Of a stretch of 13,481 bases of DNA, positions 7,966 to 13,481 are shown piece after piece (the first letter of the stretch is position 1; every line of letters starts with the position of its first letter). A program made the translations under genes and the position numbers. The stretch spans positions 1-13,481 of the forward strand of contig CAYZFD010000039.1 in the NCBI GenBank assembly GCA_964477735.1, given 5' to 3'. A model generated the notes under the pieces. That model did not search any database, had not been told where the DNA came from, and saw nothing but the letters and a program-made list of their open reading frames with translations. This stretch comes from CAYZFD01 sp964477735. Its GTDB lineage: Bacteria; Bacteroidota; Bacteroidia; Flavobacteriales; Flavobacteriaceae.

Positions 7966-8709
7966 ATGAGTGCAAACACACAGCTTAACAAAAAAGATTG
8001 GTTTTCTACCTGGTTTAACAGCCCCTACTATCATCTCTTATACAAACATCGAGACCACAACGAAGCTGCTACTTTCATTCGCGAAATAAGTGCTTATTTA
8101 AACATCACACCAAATGCGCAAGTACTCGATGTGGCTTGTGGCAGAGGGCGACACGCCATCACACTTGAGCAACTCGGGTTTAATGTCACTGGAATTGACT
8201 TGTCTGAGAACAACATAAATTTTGCTCAACAGTTTAGTTCGGAAAGGCTAAGTTTCTTAAAACACGACATGCGCCTCCCTATGGAAGTGCAATTTGATGC
8301 TCTTTTCAATCTTTTTACAAGCTTTGGGTATTTTAATCATCAGGGCAATCTACAAACGCTAAAGGCTTTTCGTCAAAACCTTAAGCCTTATGGAATTGGA
8401 GTGTTGGATTATTTAAATGTTTCCCAAGTCAGTGAAAATCTGATCACCGATGAAACTATTTCTGAAGATGGTATTGATTTTAAAATTCAACGTAATATTT
8501 CAAAAGGTTTCATTCATAAAAAAATTGAAGTCATTGAGAGCGGCTCCCATTACAAGTTTGAAGAGCAGGTAAGCGCACTAACACTCAAAGATTTTGAGAC
8601 AATGTTCGAAGCTGCAGATCTAACCCTTCTAGAGGTATTGGGTGATTATAAGCTCAATGCATTTTCACCTCACCATTCTCCAAGATTATTACTTATTTTT
8701 ACAGTATGA
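7966..8709 (+). CDS. Class I SAM-dependent methyltransferase (Methyltransf_25/11 type)
   Basis: A 247-residue single-domain methyltransferase. SAM motif I is VLDVACGRGRH at 53-63 and motif II is GIDLS at 76-80, followed by LKHDMRLP and the hydrophobic FDALFNLFTSFGYF segment that forms motif IV. The N-terminal WFNSPYYHLLYKHRDHNEA is typical of a widespread Bacteroidota subgroup annotated only as 'class I SAM-dependent methyltransferase'. There is no substrate-recognition domain that identifies the target; a small molecule is likeliest. ATG 7966 sits directly behind a promoter-like element. Its stop overlaps the start of the ZIP transporter gene by 4 nt (ATGA), so the two are co-translated, though a functional link is not evident. 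Confidence 0.82.
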   Translation: MSANTQLNKKDWFSTWFNSPYYHLLYKHRDHNEAATFIREISAYLNITPNAQVLDVACGRGRHAITLEQLGFNVTGIDLSENNINFAQQFSSERLSFLKHDMRLPMEVQFDALFNLFTSFGYFNHQGNLQTLKAFRQNLKPYGIGVLDYLNVSQVSENLITDETISEDGIDFKIQRNISKGFIHKKIEVIESGSHYKFEEQVSALTLKDFETMFEAADLTLLEVLGDYKLNAFSPHHSPRLLLIFTV

Positions 8710-9368
8710 TGCTTTACGGATTGCCTTTTATTGCCGTTGCTCTGGCTGGCCTAAGTGTTTGGGCACCTGTTGATGTCAAAAGTCAACAGGCCAAATTGCT
8801 TCTCGCTTTTAGTGGCGCTTTTTTGCTATCAGTTTTGGTTTTTGAACTAATGCCCACACTCTTTACAGACACTCAAAATCACTGGATTGGTGCCTGGGTT
8901 TTAGGGGGGTTATTGTTGCAACTGCTTCTAGAAACCGCCTCTAAAGGTGCTGAACATGGCCACATTCATCATCAAAAAGGGCTACCTTTGGGATTGCTGT
9001 TGAGTCTAGGTCTTCATGCTTTGGTGGAAGGGAGTGTGCTTCCCAATCACGATGGGGCAGTTTGGGCTGTGTCATTACACAAAATTCCTATTGTTTTGGT
9101 GCTTGGCTGGTTACTTTCACAAACAGGATACAAAAACCTGAAGAGCTATGGGCTTTTATTGCTTTTTGGTTTAATGACACCTCTAGGCACTTTTTTATAT
9201 AACCAAGGTTTTGACCCAAAATATTCAAACCCGATACTGGCTGTCGGAGTGGGGGTGCTGCTCCATGTTTCCACCACTATTTTGTTTGAAAGCAATAACA
9301 ATCACAAACTCAAAGCACGAAATTTCATTGCCATCCTGCTAGGGTTTGTGTTAGGCGGGTGGTTGTGA
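8706..9368 (+). CDS. ZIP-family divalent metal transporter
   Basis: A 220-residue polytopic inner-membrane protein with about 7-8 hydrophobic segments. The family signature in the metal-conducting helices is present: HALVEG at 104-109 and HKIP at 125-128. A histidine-rich cytoplasmic loop (HGHIHH, 84-89) lies between the third and fourth helices, a usual metal-binding site. ZIP proteins bring zinc, iron or manganese into the cytoplasm; which metal cannot be told here. The length is short compared with the ~250-270 residues of E. coli ZupT, but normal for the Bacteroidota form. Start is ATG 8706, overlapping the methyltransferase stop; ATG 8709 immediately after is equally possible. It converges on nadC with 10 bp between stops and no visible terminator. 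Confidence 0.85.
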   Translation: MMLYGLPFIAVALAGLSVWAPVDVKSQQAKLLLAFSGAFLLSVLVFELMPTLFTDTQNHWIGAWVLGGLLLQLLLETASKGAEHGHIHHQKGLPLGLLLSLGLHALVEGSVLPNHDGAVWAVSLHKIPIVLVLGWLLSQTGYKNLKSYGLLLLFGLMTPLGTFLYNQGFDPKYSNPILAVGVGVLLHVSTTILFESNNNHKLKARNFIAILLGFVLGGWL

Positions 9369-9378
9369 ATTGAAGGCA

Positions 9379-10245
9379 CTAGTTGAAAGCTACAAAGCTA
9401 ATATCAATATTTCGGGCCGAATGCGTTAATGCGCCCAATGAAGCATAATTTACACCTGTTTCTGCAACAGCCACAAGGTTTTGACTTGTAATTCCACCTG
9501 AGGCCTCAGTAGGAATATTTCCGCCAACAATCTCTACAGCTTGGTGCAGTTGGTCTAACGACATATTGTCTAACAAAATTCTATGGAGTTGTGGAAAGTT
9601 AAGACAGCTGCGCACTTCTTCCAGGTTTCGTGTTTCAATAACAACAGGCAAGCTTATCCTAGTCCTTTCCAAATATTCAAAGGCCACTTGCAGTGTTTTT
9701 TCAACTCCACCACAAAAGTCAATGTGATTGTCCTTAAGCATGATCATATCAAACAAGCCCATACGGTGATTGACACCCCCACCAATCGAAACCGCCCATT
9801 TTTCTGGATAACGAAAGTTAGGTGTGGTTTTGCGTGTGTCTAGAAGTTGGCAATTCGTGTGCGCAATTTTTTGAGTCAGATGGCGCGTAAGCGTTGCAAT
9901 TCCTGACATGCGCTGCATGCAGTTGAGCACAAGGCGCTCCGTGGCAAGCAGAGATCTCACTGGTCCATAGGCCGTTAAAACGGTAACCCCACTTTGGGCT
10001 TCCTCCCCATCCTGAACCAAAATATTGGTTTGAATAGAGGAATCATAATTGGCATATATTTTTTGTGCCAACTCCACACCAGCCAACACAGCAGGTTCTT
10101 TAATAATCATATTTAAACTGCCTATAGTGGAATCAGAAAAAACAGCTAAACTGCTAAAATCACCATCTTTTAGATCTTCTTTCAGCGCCTCTCCAATAAA
10201 ATGTGAAAGGGCATTTTGATGGAGTTTATAAAAAGAATTATGCAT
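9379..10245 (-). CDS. nadC: Nicotinate-nucleotide pyrophosphorylase (carboxylating), quinolinate phosphoribosyltransferase
   Basis: A 288-residue enzyme converting quinolinate and PRPP into nicotinate mononucleotide, CO2 and pyrophosphate in the cytoplasm. Diagnostic segments: EDLKDGDFSS near 23-32, ERLVLNCMQRMSGIAT at 103-118, DTRKTTPNFR at 136-145, NHRMGLFDMIMLKDNH at 159-174, ETR at 204-206, LLDNM at 224-228 and EASGGI at 247-252. The conserved Arg, His and Lys that bind the quinolinate carboxylates and PRPP are intact. ATG 10245 (MHNSFYKLHQ) is chosen: it overlaps the nadB stop by 8 nt, fits the family start and length, while the upstream ATG at 10266 would add seven residues within nadB. 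Last gene of the nadABC operon. Confidence 0.95.
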   Translation of the reverse strand: MHNSFYKLHQNALSHFIGEALKEDLKDGDFSSLAVFSDSTIGSLNMIIKEPAVLAGVELAQKIYANYDSSIQTNILVQDGEEAQSGVTVLTAYGPVRSLLATERLVLNCMQRMSGIATLTRHLTQKIAHTNCQLLDTRKTTPNFRYPEKWAVSIGGGVNHRMGLFDMIMLKDNHIDFCGGVEKTLQVAFEYLERTRISLPVVIETRNLEEVRSCLNFPQLHRILLDNMSLDQLHQAVEIVGGNIPTEASGGITSQNLVAVAETGVNYASLGALTHSARNIDISFVAFN

Positions 10246-11929
10246 AATCTTGATTGTAAAAAACACCTTTGTTTTGAATCGTTTGTTGTGACAGTTTTAC
10301 GATGAGGTATGCCACACTGACTAAGTTTCTGAGTTCACACAAACGNNNNNNNNNNNNNNNNNNNNNNNNNNNNNNNNNNNNNNNNNNNNNNNNNNNNNNN
10401 NNNNNNNNNNNNNNNNNNNNNNNNNNNNNNNNNNNNNNNNNNNNNGCCACACTGACTAAGTTTCTGAGTTCACACAAACGTGGGGTTAATTTGTGAAGTT
10501 GATATAAATGTGTCACTTTCTTATAGATCGCAAACAATTCATTTTCGGCATGCCCAAGAGAAAGCGTTGTTTTAAAAATTCCTACATACTGACTCATCAG
10601 CCGCTGAATATCATCAATACATTTTTCTACTGCTTGCAACTCTTTGTTGGTAACCGTAAAGGCATCATTCCAGTCGGGAATGCTGTCAAAAAAATCATCT
10701 GAAATCTCACATTTTGAAAGTTCATTTTGAGAAGACAAACTGGCTCTATGAGAAAAAACCAAAGCCTCTAGTAAGGAATTAGAGGCCAAACGATTGGCAC
10801 CATGAAGTCCAGTGTGGCTACATTCCCCAATGGCATACAAACCAGATAGGGAAGTTCTGCCTAGATGGTCAACTTTCACACCCCCACAAAAATAATGGGC
10901 CGCAGGTACCACTGGAATGGGTTGTGAATCAGGGTTATAACCCGCTGAAACACAGGTTTTATAAATGTTAGGGAAACGATTTTTAAAATCATTTTTTGGG
11001 AAATGTCTGGCGTCTATAAACACAAAAGGTTGGCTACTTTTCTTAAGTTCAATTTCTATGGCACGCGCCACAATATCGCGGGAGGATAACTCTGCTCGCT
11101 TATGATATTTTTTCATAAACCTAGTCCCTTCCTTGTCAATCAGTTTGGCTCCGGCACCACGTACGGCTTCAGAAATTAAAAAGGTATTTCCATTAACTTT
11201 TGGATAAAAAGCCGTGGGGTGAAACTGAACATATTGTAAATGGCTAATGTTAACTTTAGCACGATAGGCAGCCCCAATGCCATCACCAGTGGCTCCCTCT
11301 GGGTTGGTCGTGTGGGCATACACTTGCCCAGCGCCACCAGTTGAAAGCACTGTAATTTTAGCTGTAATCTTGATGGTCCTTTGGTCGATTAGTGAAATTA
11401 GATAGGCCCCATAACAACGGTTGAAATTAAATTCTTTCAGGTGATGATCTGTAATTAAATCTACCAAAACATGATTTTCTAATACAGTAACATTCTGAAG
11501 TTTACGCACTTGGGCAATTAATGATTTTTGAATCTCATAGCCCGATTGATCTTTGCGATGCACAATTCTATGGGCCGAATGCCCACCTTCTTTCTCGAGG
11601 TGTAGGGCGTTTAAATCCTGATCAAATTGGGCACCCCAGTTGATAAGCTCTTGCAAGCGATCAGGACCTTCCCGAACAACAAAATTAACCACATCATTGT
11701 CGCACAATCCGTCACCAGCTTTTAGGGTGTCGGCAATATGTTTCTCAAAAGAATCTAATTTTAAATCAGAAACAACAGCAATCCCGCCTTGCGCATATCT
11801 GGTGTTGCTTTCTAAAAGATTACGCTTAGACAAAAGAATGATTTTAGAACGTGGTAGAAGGGCGGAAATCTTTAGGGTGTATGACAAGCCCGCTATACCA
11901 GATCCTATAACCAATATATCTGCTTTCAT
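10238..11929 (-). CDS. nadB: L-aspartate oxidase NadB (contains a false assembly gap)
   Basis: This FAD enzyme oxidises L-aspartate to iminoaspartate, the first step of de novo NAD synthesis, and passes it to NadA. FAD binding: GSGIAGLS at 9-16 and RYAQGGIAV at 44-52. Active-site elements: EGGHSAHRIVH at 114-124, QFHPTAFY at 235-242, SEAVRGAG at 253-260, ELSSRDIVARAIE at 280-292 with the catalytic Arg, PAAHYFCGGV at 342-351 and GECSHTGLHGANRLASNSLL at 368-387. The C-terminal helical domain is interrupted by 100 N. The residues RLCELRNLVSV appear on both sides of the gap; removing one copy and the N run gives LRNLVSVAYLIVKLSQQ and a normal protein of 518 residues. Start ATG 11929 lies 6 bp after the nadA stop, and the stop overlaps nadC. 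Confidence 0.95.
   Translation of the reverse strand: MKADILVIGSGIAGLSYTLKISALLPRSKIILLSKRNLLESNTRYAQGGIAVVSDLKLDSFEKHIADTLKAGDGLCDNDVVNFVVREGPDRLQELINWGAQFDQDLNALHLEKEGGHSAHRIVHRKDQSGYEIQKSLIAQVRKLQNVTVLENHVLVDLITDHHLKEFNFNRCYGAYLISLIDQRTIKITAKITVLSTGGAGQVYAHTTNPEGATGDGIGAAYRAKVNISHLQYVQFHPTAFYPKVNGNTFLISEAVRGAGAKLIDKEGTRFMKKYHKRAELSSRDIVARAIEIELKKSSQPFVFIDARHFPKNDFKNRFPNIYKTCVSAGYNPDSQPIPVVPAAHYFCGGVKVDHLGRTSLSGLYAIGECSHTGLHGANRLASNSLLEALVFSHRASLSSQNELSKCEISDDFFDSIPDWNDAFTVTNKELQAVEKCIDDIQRLMSQYVGIFKTTLSLGHAENELFAIYKKVTHLYQLHKLTPRLCELRNLVSVXXXXXXXXXXXXXXXXXXXXXXXXXXXXXXXXXXRLCELRNLVSVAYLIVKLSQQTIQNKGVFYNQDYA
10311..10345 (+). repeat. 35-bp direct repeat, left copy, at gap edge
   Basis: These 35 bases end exactly at the N run and are identical to 10446-10480, which start exactly after it. 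This is the pattern of two contig ends that overlap but were scaffolded instead of merged. It is not a biological repeat. Confidence 0.9.
10346..10445. other. False assembly gap of 100 N inside nadB
   Basis: Exactly 100 N between two identical 35-bp contig ends. Joining the contigs by this overlap removes 135 bp (45 codons) and keeps the nadB frame, giving a complete family-like C-terminus. The true gap length is therefore most likely -35. Confidence 0.9.
10446..10480 (+). repeat. 35-bp direct repeat, right copy, at gap edge
   Basis: Identical to 10311-10345 and beginning at the first base after the N run; see that entry. In nadB it encodes the second copy of RLCELRNLVSV. Confidence 0.9.
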
Positions 11930-11935
11930 TTTAAA

Positions 11936-12856
11936 CTATCCTAAAGACAACATTTTCTGAATCGGAGCTCTTGCTTGAGTGATCAAAGCGGGGTCAAGTA
12001 CAACTTCGAAAGTTTCATTTTTCAGGCACCAATATAGTTTTTCGAGTGTGTTGAGCTTCATAAAAGCACATTCACTACACGCACAGGTATCATCTTCCAC
12101 TGGCGCAGGAATAAAAGTTTTATGAGGAGCTCGTTTTTTCATTTCATGTAATATCCCTGCCTCAGTCGCCACAATATAGGACTCGGCCTCATCACGCTGA
12201 ACAAAACTTAACAAAGCTGATGTGCTACCAATGAAATGGGCAAAATCCAACACTTGAGACTCAGATTCAGGATGAGCAATAAACTTAGCGTTGGGGTGTT
12301 CTTTAGATAAAGCCAGAATTTTTTCGAAAGAAAAAGCTTCATGCACAACACAAGAACCTTCCCATAAAATTAAATCACGGCCGGTTTCTTTGATGAGATA
12401 GCGGCCTAAGTTTCGATCAGGTGCAAAAATGATAGGCCGATCATTAGGAATGGAATTGATGACGCGCACAGCATTACTAGAAGTGCAAACAATATCGGTC
12501 ATGGCCTTGATTTCGGCAGAACAGTTGATATAAGAAACAACAAGAGCCTCGGGGTAGTGAGCCTTAAAAGCAGCAAATTGATCAGGCGGACAAGAATCGG
12601 CCAAGGAGCAACCAGCATTAAGGTCGGGAAGTAAAACTTTTTTTGAAGGATTGATGATTTTGGCAGTTTCAGCCATAAAATGAACCCCAGCAAAAACAAT
12701 TGTTTTTGCATTCACCTTTTGCGCTGCCTTCGCCAAATATAAACTGTCTCCTAAGTAATCTGCCAGATCTTGAATTTCTTTAACTTGATAATAATGCGCC
12801 AAAATAACTGCATTTTTTTCCTTCTTTAGTTTTTGAATTTCACTGGCAAAATCAAT
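11936..12856 (-). CDS. nadA: Quinolinate synthase NadA (start codon unresolved)
   Basis: NadA uses a [4Fe-4S] cluster to condense iminoaspartate with dihydroxyacetone phosphate into quinolinate. Seen: HYYQVKEIQDLADYLGDS, FAGVHFMAETAKI, LPDLNAGCSLADSCPP, TSSNAV, FAPDRNLG, GSCVVHEAF, AHPESE, GSTSALL, ATEAGILHEM and CACSEC. Cluster ligand candidates with the start used here are C83, C169 and one of C258/C260/C263, close to the spacing I recall for Thermotoga maritima NadA (81, 168, 254). A TTG start at 12802 would cut off the conserved EIQKLKKEKNAVIL, which is encoded in frame just upstream. Between the in-frame TAA at 12899-12901 and 12802 there is no ATG, GTG or TTG. I used the ATT at 12856 as a placeholder; see findings for the alternatives. 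First gene of nadABC. Confidence 0.88.
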   Translation of the reverse strand: MDFASEIQKLKKEKNAVILAHYYQVKEIQDLADYLGDSLYLAKAAQKVNAKTIVFAGVHFMAETAKIINPSKKVLLPDLNAGCSLADSCPPDQFAAFKAHYPEALVVSYINCSAEIKAMTDIVCTSSNAVRVINSIPNDRPIIFAPDRNLGRYLIKETGRDLILWEGSCVVHEAFSFEKILALSKEHPNAKFIAHPESESQVLDFAHFIGSTSALLSFVQRDEAESYIVATEAGILHEMKKRAPHKTFIPAPVEDDTCACSECAFMKLNTLEKLYWCLKNETFEVVLDPALITQARAPIQKMLSLG

Positions 12857-12983
12857 TCGATTACCGGATTGGGAACTATGAGTTTTTTTTGGGGAGATTT
12901 AAATGAGTAGAGGGGCATTCAACATAGGTTTAAAGCGTAAAATTAAGAAAAAGGTTTGTGTTTTATAGTTTAAAAAGCAAATT

Positions 12984-13007
12984 AAAAAAGACTGGCCTGA
13001 AGGGTCT
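12984..13007 (-). terminator. Degenerate terminator behind the 5S remnant
   Basis: Shares the AGACCCTTCAGGCC arm with the terminator of the intact 5S gene, but about 10 nt of the loop and second arm are missing. Only a 4-bp AGAC/GTCT stem remains (13004-13007 with 12989-12992) before a run of six T. Termination is expected to be weak. Confidence 0.45.
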
Positions 13008-13056
13008 CGAAGAAGGCGGTGACCTATACGCTCCACCTAGGCAGACAGTGCCATCT
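12994..13056 (-). pseudogene. 5S rRNA remnant (3' half only)
   Basis: On the minus strand this segment resembles the 3' half of the intact 5S gene at 13189-13297. The last 30 nt (12994-13023) are identical to 13171-13200, covering the 5S 3' end and the first arm of its terminator. Further in, AGATGGCACTG corresponds to AGATGGTACTG, and GGTGGAGCGTATAG to GGTGGGAGAGTAT, with several changes and about 3 extra nucleotides. Beyond 13056 no similarity to the 5S 5' half can be seen, so helix I has no partner strand and a working 5S is excluded. It is best explained as the relic of a duplicated 5S gene or of unequal recombination between rRNA operons. Confidence 0.7.
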
Positions 13057-13147
13057 AATAGAGAAATTTTGTGAAAAGGAAAATAATCGACAAAAGTTAA
13101 AAAATGTCTATGATTTAAAATCACAAAACCGTGAATCAATACTGAGT

Positions 13148-13184
13148 AAAAAAAAAGACCCTTCAAGCTAGGCCTGAAGGGTCT
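13148..13184 (-). terminator. Rho-independent terminator of the rRNA operon
   Basis: On the minus strand a perfect 10-bp stem (AGACCCTTCA at 13175-13184 pairing with TGAAGGGTCT at 13156-13165) with a 9-nt loop is followed by nine T (13148-13156). It starts a few bases after the 5S 3' end and should end rRNA transcription before nadA. Confidence 0.9.
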
Positions 13185-13188
13185 CGAA

Positions 13189-13297
13189 GAAGGCGGTGAC
13201 ATACTCTCCCACCGAGTGGCAGTACCATCTGCGCTATTGGGCTTAACTTCTCTGTTCGGTATGGGAAGAGGTGAGCCCCAATGCAATAACCACCTTG
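13189..13297 (-). rRNA. rrf: 5S ribosomal RNA
   Basis: Read on the minus strand this has the conserved 5S core CCATACCGAACAGAGAAGTTAAG, here split as ATACCGAACAGAGAAG and TTAAGCCC, then GATGGTACTGCC and GGGAGAGTATGTC. The ends are set by helix I: AAGGTGGT at the 5' end (13289-13296) pairs in all eight positions, including one G-T, with ACCGCCTT (13190-13197). The length of about 109 nt is normal. It follows the 23S 3' end by about 115 nt and precedes a strong terminator, so it is the last gene of a 16S-23S-5S operon that continues beyond the window. The ends are accurate to a few bases. Confidence 0.95.
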
Positions 13298-13305
13298 TCG
13301 TTATT

Positions 13306-13319
13306 CATTGCAAGCAATG
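13306..13319 (-). other. Short hairpin in the 23S-5S spacer, next to 5S
   Basis: CATTGCTTGCAATG on the minus strand is a perfect inverted repeat (5-6 bp stem, tiny loop) a few bases upstream of 5S. Possible role in 5S precursor processing; inferred from position only. Confidence 0.4.
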
Positions 13320-13321
13320 AA

Positions 13322-13338
13322 GTGAAGCAGCGCTTCAC
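13322..13338 (-). other. Hairpin in the 23S-5S spacer
   Basis: GTGAAGC and GCTTCAC form a 7-bp stem with a 3-nt loop, directly beside the first spacer hairpin. With it, it makes a double hairpin between 23S and 5S that could mark a processing site. Confidence 0.45.
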
Positions 13339-13411
13339 AAATAAGTTAACATAGTGAGAATAAATAAAATACAATAAATAAGTGCAAAAGTTTAATCATT
13401 CAAAAAAAAGC

Positions 13412-13481
13412 GTACGATAGGCCTATGGGTAATTAGTATCACTCGGCTATGACATTACTGCCTTTACACCTGTGACCTATC
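13412..13481 (-). rRNA. rrl: 23S ribosomal RNA, 3' end only
   Basis: The minus strand reads GATAGGTCACAGGTGTAAAG, then GTCATAGCCGAGTGATACTA, then ATTACCCATAGGCC, which is the conserved 3' terminus of Bacteroidota 23S rRNA (GAGTGATACTAATTACCC). The gene continues beyond the right edge. The 3' end is placed near 13412, where similarity gives way to a T-rich spacer, and is uncertain by about 10 nt. Confidence 0.88.

Noticed and set aside
7797..7991. A 64-codon minus-strand frame in the divergent region 7746-7965
   Set aside because: It overlaps the start of the class I methyltransferase, has no recognisable motif, and the interval is better explained as two divergent promoters.
3047..8709. Cluster of four SAM-dependent methyltransferases as a modification system
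   Set aside because: They belong to unrelated families, lie on both strands with different partners, and two are housekeeping rRNA enzymes. No restriction or DNA-modification gene is present.
10302..10496. Possible real 35-bp repeat or duplication inside nadB
   Set aside because: The copies abut an exact 100-N run on both sides and collapse to a normal protein, so it is a scaffolding artefact.
12963..13286. A 107-codon open frame on the minus strand
   Set aside because: It runs through the 5S rRNA, its terminator and the 5S remnant. Its internal repeat (SPPSSRPFRP twice) is just the duplicated 5S 3' end in translation.
1..13481. CRISPR arrays, insertion sequences, phage or defence genes, tRNAs
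   Set aside because: No spaced repeats, transposase motifs, terminal inverted repeats, cloverleaf sequences or known defence domains were found on either strand by reading.

Overview
The window looks like an ordinary chromosomal segment of a Bacteroidota bacterium, most likely Flavobacteriales. The evidence is: DUF6452- and DUF6048-type envelope proteins behind an rlmD homologue, a family I know mainly from Flavobacteriia; a secreted sortilin/BNR propeller protein of the kind common in this phylum; TAnnTTTG-type -7 promoter elements placed directly in front of start codons; and few recognisable Shine-Dalgarno sites. The sequence is a draft scaffold with three runs of exactly 100 N (2404-2503, 5005-5104, 10346-10445), each inside a gene.

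Layout. 1-2775 (-): a large secreted BNR/VPS10-type beta-propeller protein whose C-terminus lies outside the window. 3047-3799 (+): an isolated TylF/MycF-type O-methyltransferase. 3914-6352 (+): a tightly overlapping set of rlmD (23S rRNA m5U methyltransferase), a DUF6452-like lipoprotein and a DUF6048-like outer-membrane-barrel candidate. 6355-7745 (-): a THUMP-domain RNA methyltransferase coupled to a 76-residue membrane protein. 7966-9368 (+): a class I methyltransferase overlapping by 4 nt with a ZIP-family metal transporter. 9379-12856 (-): nadA-nadB-nadC, the de novo NAD pathway from aspartate to nicotinate mononucleotide. 12984-13481 (-): the end of an rRNA operon (23S 3' end, two spacer hairpins, 5S, a strong terminator), followed by a decayed second copy of the 5S 3' half with a crippled terminator.

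How the genes fit together. NadB oxidises aspartate to iminoaspartate, NadA condenses it with dihydroxyacetone phosphate to quinolinate, and NadC converts quinolinate to NaMN; the order and close packing make this one operon. Four of the eleven protein genes are SAM-dependent methyltransferases, two of them RNA-modifying, but their unrelated neighbours suggest coincidence rather than a system.

I did not find a convincing new defence, mobile or regulatory system. The points most worth attention are the 5S remnant, a false assembly gap in nadB (35 bp of identical sequence on both sides of the N run), two gaps that hide much more than 100 bp, and a nadA reading frame whose conserved N-terminus has no normal start codon.
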